This document shows positions 57,108-64,000 of a stretch of DNA of 64,000 bases, in pieces. The notes beneath the pieces were generated by a model. It ran no database searches. It saw only the letters and a list, made by a program, of their open reading frames with translations, and was not told where the DNA came from. The DNA lies in assembly GCA_003996215.1 (NCBI GenBank), contig QJPP01000443.1:186001-250000 (forward strand), read 5' to 3'. Both the position numbers and the translations under genes were made by a program. How positions within the stretch are numbered: position 1 is the first letter of the stretch; every line of letters starts with the position of its first letter. The stretch is from Jaltomata sinuosa (taxonomy: Eukaryota; Streptophyta; Magnoliopsida; Solanales; Solanaceae).

Positions 57108-57978
57108 TAGGAGTTTTGTGGGGCTTGGAGACTACTATCGCAGGTTTTGTCAAGAACTTTGCTTCTATTGCTACTCACTTGACAAGGTTGACTCAGAAGG
57201 AGGTACCTTTTGTTTGGTCTGACAAGTGTGAGGAGAGATTTCAAAAGCTCAAGACACTTCTGACTACAGCTCCCATCTTATCATTGCCGGTGGAAGGTAA
57301 AGATTTCATTGTGTTTTGTGATGCTTCACATTCGGGTTTGGGTGTTGTGTTGATGCAGGGCAGGAATGTTATAGCATATGATTCAAGGCAGTTGAAGCCC
57401 CATGAGAAGAATTACCCAACCCACAATTTGGAGTTGGCGGCGGTGGTTTTTGCGCAAAAGATTTGGAGACACTACCTCTATGGTGTCAAGTATGAGGTGT
57501 TCACAGACTATCGCAGCCTGCAATATGTGCTTACAGAGAAATATTTGAACCTGTGACAGAGGAGATGGACGAAACTGTTGAAGAATTATGATGTGACCGT
57601 CTAATATCATCCGGGTAAGGCTAATGTGGTGGCAGATGCATTGAGACGGATGGCGGTTAGCATGGGCAGTTTGCCTTGTTTGGGGGTGTCCAAATGACCT
57701 TTGGGAAGGGAGTTTCGGGCTCTAGAATCCAAATTCATAAAGTTGGGCATTTCAGAACAGGGTGGGGTGTTGGCCAGTATTGAGGTTAAACCCATATTTC
57801 TGGAGGAAATCAAAGCCAAACAATTTAAGAATGCACAGTTGAACAAGCTTTAGAACAAGGTGGTGTCCGGAGAGTTCGGGGATGTCACATTGGACGCTGG
57901 TGGGGTGTTGTGCTTTAGAGGGAAGATTTGTGTTCCTCGGGTTGATTACTTGATACAGAATGTGTTGTTGGAAGCTCA
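57108..57978 (+). pseudogene. pol: RNase H and linker of element 3
   Basis: A frameshift near 57145 leads to FASIATHLTRLTQKEVPF, then FIVFCDASHSGLGVVLMQ and PTHNLELAAVVFAQKIW of RNase H. After a TGA at 57554 come YHPGKANVVADAL and a linker with further stops. Confidence 0.8.
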
Positions 57979-58530
57979 TGGTTTATGATATTCGATTCAT
58001 CCGGGCCTAACCACAATGTACTGGGACTTGAGGTGACTTTATTGATGGCCTGGGATGAAGAGGGACATAGTTGATTATGTGTCCAAGTCTAAAAAATGTC
58101 AGCAGGTTAGCAGGATTGATTTAGAGGATGCCCATTCCGAGTGGAAGTGAAAAAGGATAGCCATGAATTTCGTGGTGGGTCTTCCTAAGACCTTGGGAAA
58201 GTATGACTCCATTTGGGTTATCATGGAATAGCAGACCAAGTCAACTCATTTCATTCCGGTCAGGATGGATTATAATTCCCAGCAGTTGGCCAAGATTTAT
58301 GTCAAAGAGATAGTGAGATTGCATGGGGTTCCACTCTCCATCATTCAGACAGAGGTACGTAATTTTCTTCCATGTTCTGGGGCAAATTGCACGAAGAGTT
58401 GGGCACTCAACTCACTTTCAGCACAACTTTTCATCCTCAAATTGATGGTCAGTCGGAGAGAACGATTCAAGTATTGGAGGACATGCTGAGAACATCTGTA
58501 ATCGATTTCAGGGGCCAATGGGACCAGTTT
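57979..58530 (+). pseudogene. int: integrase fragment of element 3, truncated by insertion
   Basis: Remnants include YSIHPG, a damaged zinc finger (KKCQQV), YDSIWVIM, and after a frame change FSTTFHPQIDGQSERTIQ with the catalytic-Glu region. The second catalytic Asp segment reads IIQTEVRNF, so it is lost. The sequence stops at DFRGQWDQF, where the LTR of element 4 begins. Confidence 0.8.
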
Positions 58531-60630
58531 TGTCATGACCCAACTACCAAGCCATACGGGCATCTACTCTAAGCACCTAGATAGGAGAACCCTTACCACC
58601 CGATCCAACAGGTAAATTCTGAAATAAAAAGTAAAACATAAGGAATTAGTCTTCTTAAAACTCGAATTATCTCTTACAATATTGAAATACAGTAAAACTT
58701 TTTACATCTTGAAAACAACCCTCCCTAGGATCTAGTCTAAACAAGTGAAAGAGCTCTACAGGAGAAAATACAAGTATGGAAATAATACATAGCTTCCACC
58801 ATGGAAACGAAGAGTAGAAGCTTCTAGAGATCACCAACGTCCGGTACCTACGAAACATCACTGATCCTGCAACCAGACTATACCCAAAAAAAGGTATAGC
58901 AAGAGTAGTATCAATACAAACAACACGTACTGGTAGGCATTATCGGTCGATCCGAATCCACTACATACCATCATAATAGAAATCAAGAGAATATATGCAA
59001 CAAATCACAATTATATCCATTCCTTCAACATCCACTCTTACTTTAGGACTATTATCGCTAAAACCTGTACGTTCTGATACAAGCCTTCCTACCCTGTTCC
59101 GCTGCCAACTCCGCAGCTGGGAGACTTGTAACACCAACAAGCAAAAAACCAAGTTCATTTCACATAATTGACACCTGGACACTTAGACATTCATAAACTC
59201 ATTCTCTAAACATGCAAGACACCTACATTACTAGGTTAAAGTTATATGCATACACATTGCATTTGAAAAACAATACCATCACCTACCCCACAACTAGGTT
59301 CGTAAACCCCAACATGGAAATCCTTTCCAAAGACTACTTCTCGGTTTACCCCCTAGACACATATTAAACAGACACATCGATTCAAAAACTCTCCTTTTAA
59401 GATAACACAGTACCGTAATTTCAGGCTCTCAACCTACCTTCTAACTTATCAACCACATGAAACAGATTCAATAATCATTTAAAAAGGAGCAAAAATCAAA
59501 ACATTTACCCTTTTACATTACTTGTTCCCCAAACCTACTCAACAGTCTAGTTCCCAGGTATTATCGGTTCCCCCAACCTACCCAATAGTCTAGTCCCCAG
59601 ACATAACCGGTTCCCCGAACCTACCCAATAGTCTAGTTCCCGAGAATCTAACATCACCCATAAGTTATCAAATATAGACAAATTCGGGATGAACCACACC
59701 ACCCCGACACCATCATTCCCTACTCAGCAACCAGTCAATAACATAATATTTCCTCCATAATCCAAGCCCGAAGGCCTAAACATGAATCATCCTGTCATTC
59801 AATAACAACGATATGAAATGAAATGCAGGTCTAAGCCTACTCAATGAAAAACCTAGCCTACCTGGACGCCAAACATCTACTGCAGAGTTCTGAATGCTAG
59901 ATTCTGGCTCCATGAAAGTGATTCCTGACGGAGGACAAGAAAAAAATCCATGGTTTTGCACCTCTTTAGCCAAAATCTCTCCTCGCCATGGCTCCAAGGC
60001 TTTGGAGCAGCCTAGAAGGGTTTTTGGAGCAACCCTCACCTATTTGAAACTGAAGAGGAGAGAATAAAATTATAAAACCCATTTTTGGGTTTTCTAGTAC
60101 CGACATCCCGCTATTGCAGTCCAATTCCGCTATAGCGGCACTGCCGTAGTGGCAGCCACCCACTATAGCAGGGTTAACCGCCTTGACTTCCGCTATAGCG
60201 AGAATTTCTCTACTATGGCAGTCATCACTGTAGCGTACTGTCAACTGTTATAGCAGTTGACATAGGACAGAACCTTGGGAAATCCCCCAAAATTGCCCAT
60301 TTTACAACAGACTTCAAAATCTTGATATTTCGAACCAACCCTTTCATGTCAACTTTGATATCGGGAGTTCTACTCACCCGAATTAACTTCTGAAAAGTCC
60401 TACGGACTCTTTAATGCCTTAGCTAACAAAAAAATTAGCTCAACCCTAGACATATTACCAAATCCTTTCCCAGATTGCCCTAGGCCTTACCTCTCTTAGA
60501 ATTCGTCTGAGACTAGCCTAGCCCAAAATTTCTAGCTCCCCAACCCGAAAGTTTTTTTTAACCCGCTCTTCGCACGAATAGCTCACCCATAATGAGGTGC
60601 CTTTTAATAATGACTGAATAGGTCATTACA
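58531..60630 (-). repeat. 3' LTR of element 4
   Basis: 2100 bp from TGTCATGACCCAACTACC to GGTCATTACA. Compared with the partial 5' LTR it lacks a stretch after GCAGCTGGGAGACT (about 59125). It carries a decayed CCGCTATAGCGG cluster at 60110-60260. Confidence 0.85.
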
Positions 60631-62647
60631 ATAGATACTAATTTACCCATCGTTCATCCCTGAATGATCTCTAAGGCAGAAAGAAAAGAATGAGCCCGCC
60701 CCTTGCACCTTACGCTCTGCCATGACACCATAATCATAACCTTACGCGAACCACCAAAACTTCCAAAACTTTTGGGGTACCCAACTTAACTAAAAATTTC
60801 ATTTGATCCTACTCTGTCAAGAAATTCCTTTCTTCGAGCTGTACGAGACTAGTTAGATTACCCCTTTACGTTAAATGCTATATCTAGAGTTCTACTAACC
60901 CGAACTCCATTTTAGAAGTATTCTACGAAGTACTAGGTCCCTTGACTATCATGATATCGCCCTACTTCCATCAAGCACTACACCCCGAGACACCAAGCAT
61001 CTTTAAATCACACAACACCAAAATTCCCTTGGAACCCAACCTAGCCCGAGCTTTTTATCAACTCTCATCCTAGGGAGAATTCTGCTCGGGCACTTATACC
61101 CTAACCGAGGCTATAACTAGCACCACCCCACCACTCAAAGAGCAGTAACACTGGGTATTATCATGGTCAACAAGTGAGACATGACTGATCAAGAACCCAT
61201 TTACTAACCTCACTCCCTCAACCGACCCTACTACTAAGGATCATCGACCATGAACAAGCTGACTTATTTCAACATTCTCCACAATTTTGATATACCCCTT
61301 TCAAGGGCTACTATCAGCCAGTGATCACTCTAAAAAGTAAGCCTATGAGCAATGTCCAATACTACTCAGCCAATAACCCTTAAGCCTTGGGCTACCATAT
61401 CTACCCCTCCTTTTTATAGCACGTAGATGCTAATTTTTATGATTCGTGCAATAGCTCACAGCCCAACTAGTGACTTTAAGTAACCCAGGAAATGAAAAAC
61501 AAACATGGAAAAATAGGACAGGGATTCTGCCCCTCCCTCTATAGCAGCTTGCACACCTCTATGGTGACCCTCAACAGCAGCAACGGAATTTTTTTACTAT
61601 TTCTTGCAAAATACCCTCATTTCCCTTCCCTATTATCAATGGTAACCCCTAAAATCATGTCATAGTCTTAAACATAACCCTAAGACCATCCCCAACAATG
61701 CATAATTGAGTATTTAGCACCACATTATCATAAAATCAGTTACGAAACACAGAAGTAAGTTGTTCATAACATCACATTCTCGCTATCGTACAAGATTAGC
61801 CCTTTTTCCCCATGGTTCCCAACCAATCCCGATTGTCCTGAAACCAGAAATAGCTTCCGGCTCTGTTTTGTTTCTTGAAAACCAAAACAGAAAACAGTTC
61901 TTCATAGAAAAGCTTTTTACTATAATTACATAAATTTGACAATACATACTTTTTAGTAACAAATTATAATTACAGGATAAAGTATAAATATATTATATTT
62001 ATTCTTACATTATTTCACTAAAATAGCATAAGTTTTCCTACAGTCACAAATGATCATGTCCCTTTACCATTTTTACCAATGGTAAGCCCATCCAAAATGT
62101 AATACGAAATTTCAATTCAAAACACATAGCAATTTCTCACTAAAGAATTCTCACAACAATCAAGTTATAACTACTCCTAGGCCAAAAGTGTTCACAATGA
62201 GGCAATCAATTACACACCAACAATTGCAGTTATACAAGTATGCAACACACATAATTTCAAGCTTCAAGTTTCTGTATAATTCAAGCCACATCTACTACTC
62301 TTTATTTGCCCCAAGGATGACTGTTAGCCAATCATCCATGCCTTACCACAACCTTCTAAGGCCAGATACCAATTGGAACCTTCCCGGTTCCAACTTCTCT
62401 TGTTGGTGTCATTATAATCGGAGTCAAATGACATCCTTTGCCTCGTTGAGATACCAATTGGAATAGCGAGATACCAATTGGACTCAACTCATACCAGAAA
62501 ATAACAATCCGTATAAAAAGAATGAAAGAAAGGAGATGATTCCTAGAATGCTTCGTAGCTCCCCAAAGATTTGATGTGGACATCAACACACTAATCCGCA
62601 GGTCTCTATTCGACATTTGCTTTTGCACCGGGAGACCGATAACCTAG
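60631..62647 (-). other. interior of element 4, no recognised gene
   Basis: C-rich on the plus strand and full of stops on both strands. The frames at 62188-62466 and 62356-62628 show no domain. A TCCCTCTATAGCAG phrase at 61550 resembles the LTR palindromes. It is probably filler carried between functional ends. Confidence 0.55.
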
Positions 62648-62659
62648 GATCTAATACCA
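62648..62659 (-). other. primer binding site of element 4 (diverged tRNA-Met)
   Basis: The minus strand reads TGGTATTAGATC, two changes from TGGTATCAGAGC, two nt from the LTR. Confidence 0.7.
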
Positions 62660-62661
62660 TT

Positions 62662-64000
62662 TGTCATGACCCAACTACTGGGTCATGCGAGAACCTACTG
62701 TAAGCACATAGATAAGAGAACCCTTACCACTCGATCCAACAGGTAAATACGGAAATTAAAAGTAAAACATAAGGAATTTGTCTTTTTAAAACTTGAATTA
62801 TCTCTTACAATATTGAAATACAGTAAAACTTTTTACAACTTTAAAACAACCCTCCCTAGGATCTAGTCTAAACAAGTACAAAAGCTCTACAGGAGAAAAT
62901 ACAAGTACGGAAAGAAGACACAGCTTCCACCATGGAAACGAAGAGTAGAAGCTGCTGGAGATTACCATCGTTCGGCACCTATGAAACATCACTGATCCTG
63001 CAACCACACTATACCTAAAAAAAGGTATAGCAAGAGTATCAGTACAAACAACATGTACGTGTAGGCATCATCGGTCGATTTGAATCCAATACATACCATC
63101 ATAATAGAAATCAAGAGAAAATATGCAACAAATCACAATTATTTCCATTCCTTCAACATTCACTCTTACTTTAGGACTATTACCACCAAATCTTGTATAT
63201 TTTGTTCTAAGCCTTCCTACCCCATTCCGCTACCAACTCTGTAGCTGGGAGACTCTGTACTATTCCCTCCTGGTCTAACGTAACACCTAGGACTTTCCCA
63301 CGATCATATTAGCACTAGGATATCTCAGGCCACACTTAACTCTAGTACTTCCCATGTCACACTCCATTATGATTTCCCAAGTCACACATCGTACCAACCA
63401 CTATAAGCACCTCAGTGATTCCAGTCTCAACAATCAGGTTTACTATCCACCCCTACTAGCTAGTTGAGAGGCAACCTACAGAACCTTGATTCACCACCCT
63501 GAATCAAGTTAGGATCCTAAGTCAAACACCATGACCCGTAGCCCTTAGCCAAATGATGGACTACCAATGAGTTTTCACGTATCTAACCCCCCCAAGGTTC
63601 ATTACCCCCGACATTCCGTCGGTCTAGGAACTCACAAATACTAGCCTTGTTTTGCTAACCCAGTCAAACTGACTTCCCAGAAACCTTAGTTCCCCCAAGC
63701 TCACCTATCTTGGACCTGTCAAGCAAAATGCCTCACAAACTTTAGTCCTGTGCCCAACTAGCCCGGACACCACCGCTAGTCGACCAGTCCATCTTGTCAG
63801 ATTGGAAATATCAAAGGTACGACATCAACCAAATATTACCAGCCAATATAAACAACCAAGTCCATGTGACTATCAATAATACCCCCAGTCAACAATCGGA
63901 CTCAACAACTTTATGTCATGTCTAACTATGCAAGTAACCAGCCCACATATAATTATGTTACGACTTGTAAACCACACGGACCTCCCAAGGATCCCTAGGA
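62662..64000 (-). repeat. 5' LTR of element 4, partial
   Basis: It starts TGTCATGACCCAACTAC and matches 58531 onward, then includes extra sequence from about 63255 (CTAGGACTTTCCC phrases) that the 3' LTR lacks. It is cut by the window end. Confidence 0.85.

Larger units (their letters stand above)
51900..58530 (+). mobile_element. Element 3: decayed Ty3 element, 3' part cut off
   Basis: A 5' LTR, tRNA-Met primer site, gag, protease, RT, RNase H and part of integrase lie in plus orientation, ending abruptly at 58530 where element 4 begins. Very many stops, mostly TAG, and several frameshifts are present. Its LTR is homologous to 34288-36781, 16627-17630 and the LTRs of element 4. The start is also present in copy A (13564), so it was there before the A/B duplication. 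The missing integrase end and 3' LTR are presumably beyond the window. Confidence 0.88.
58531..64000 (-). mobile_element. Element 4: non-autonomous Ty3 element, runs off the window
   Basis: Minus orientation: 5' LTR from 62662 to beyond the window, primer site at 62648-62659, an interior of about 2 kb without recognisable coding sequence, and the 3' LTR at 58531-60630. It interrupts the integrase of element 3, an LTR family it shares but with opposite orientation. The outer target-duplication partner is outside the window. Confidence 0.8.

Overview
This window is plant nuclear DNA, almost certainly from a Solanaceae genome (pepper, potato or tomato relatives; the exact genus is inference). 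The evidence is AT-rich intergenic sequence full of nested LTR retrotransposons with plant-type primer sites (tRNA-Asp and tRNA-Met), Stowaway-like and hAT-like MITEs, a Mutator-like element, and one Kunitz protease-inhibitor gene with a Solanaceae-like protein. I see no bacterial operon, rRNA, tRNA or CRISPR. Only the Kunitz gene looks intact.

Layout. 1-7 kb: an unclassified repeat carrying a non-autonomous, minus-strand Athila-like LTR element (611-6927, target duplication TCTAT). 7-10.6 kb: non-coding, with degenerate tandem duplications. 10.6-13.7 kb: copy A of a roughly 3-kb block holding a hAT-like MITE and a decayed first exon of a germin-like gene. 13.7-15.7 kb: copia remnants in which one LTR lies between a polypurine tract and a primer site. 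15.7-17.6 kb: LTR fragments. 17.6-32.7 kb: a large Mutator-like element (MULE) with two convergent genes. These are a DUF1985/Ulp1-like (C48) gene on plus and a MuDR-type transposase on minus, both damaged. A young 4.6-kb LTR element (21904-26544, target duplication CTACT) sits in an intron of the Ulp1-like gene. Arrays of a 20-bp perfect palindrome fill every long intron and the spacer between the two 3' ends.

32.9-39.6 kb: a promoter-only duplicate of the Kunitz locus, a G-rich minisatellite with a 2.5-kb solo LTR at its edge, then the Kunitz gene with its TATA box and one apparent 79-nt intron. 39.9-52 kb: copy B of the 3-kb block, split by a 9.1-kb Ty3 chromovirus (42515-51655). Copy A preserves the pre-insertion site. 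51.9-58.5 kb: a second, heavily mutated Ty3 element. Its integrase is cut at 58530 by a third, non-autonomous element in the opposite orientation, which runs off the window.

The features worth following are the palindromes confined to MULE introns, the paired empty and filled sites that order the insertions and duplications, and a 46-bp block shared by two otherwise unlike non-autonomous elements. All percentages, alignments and boundaries were judged by eye.
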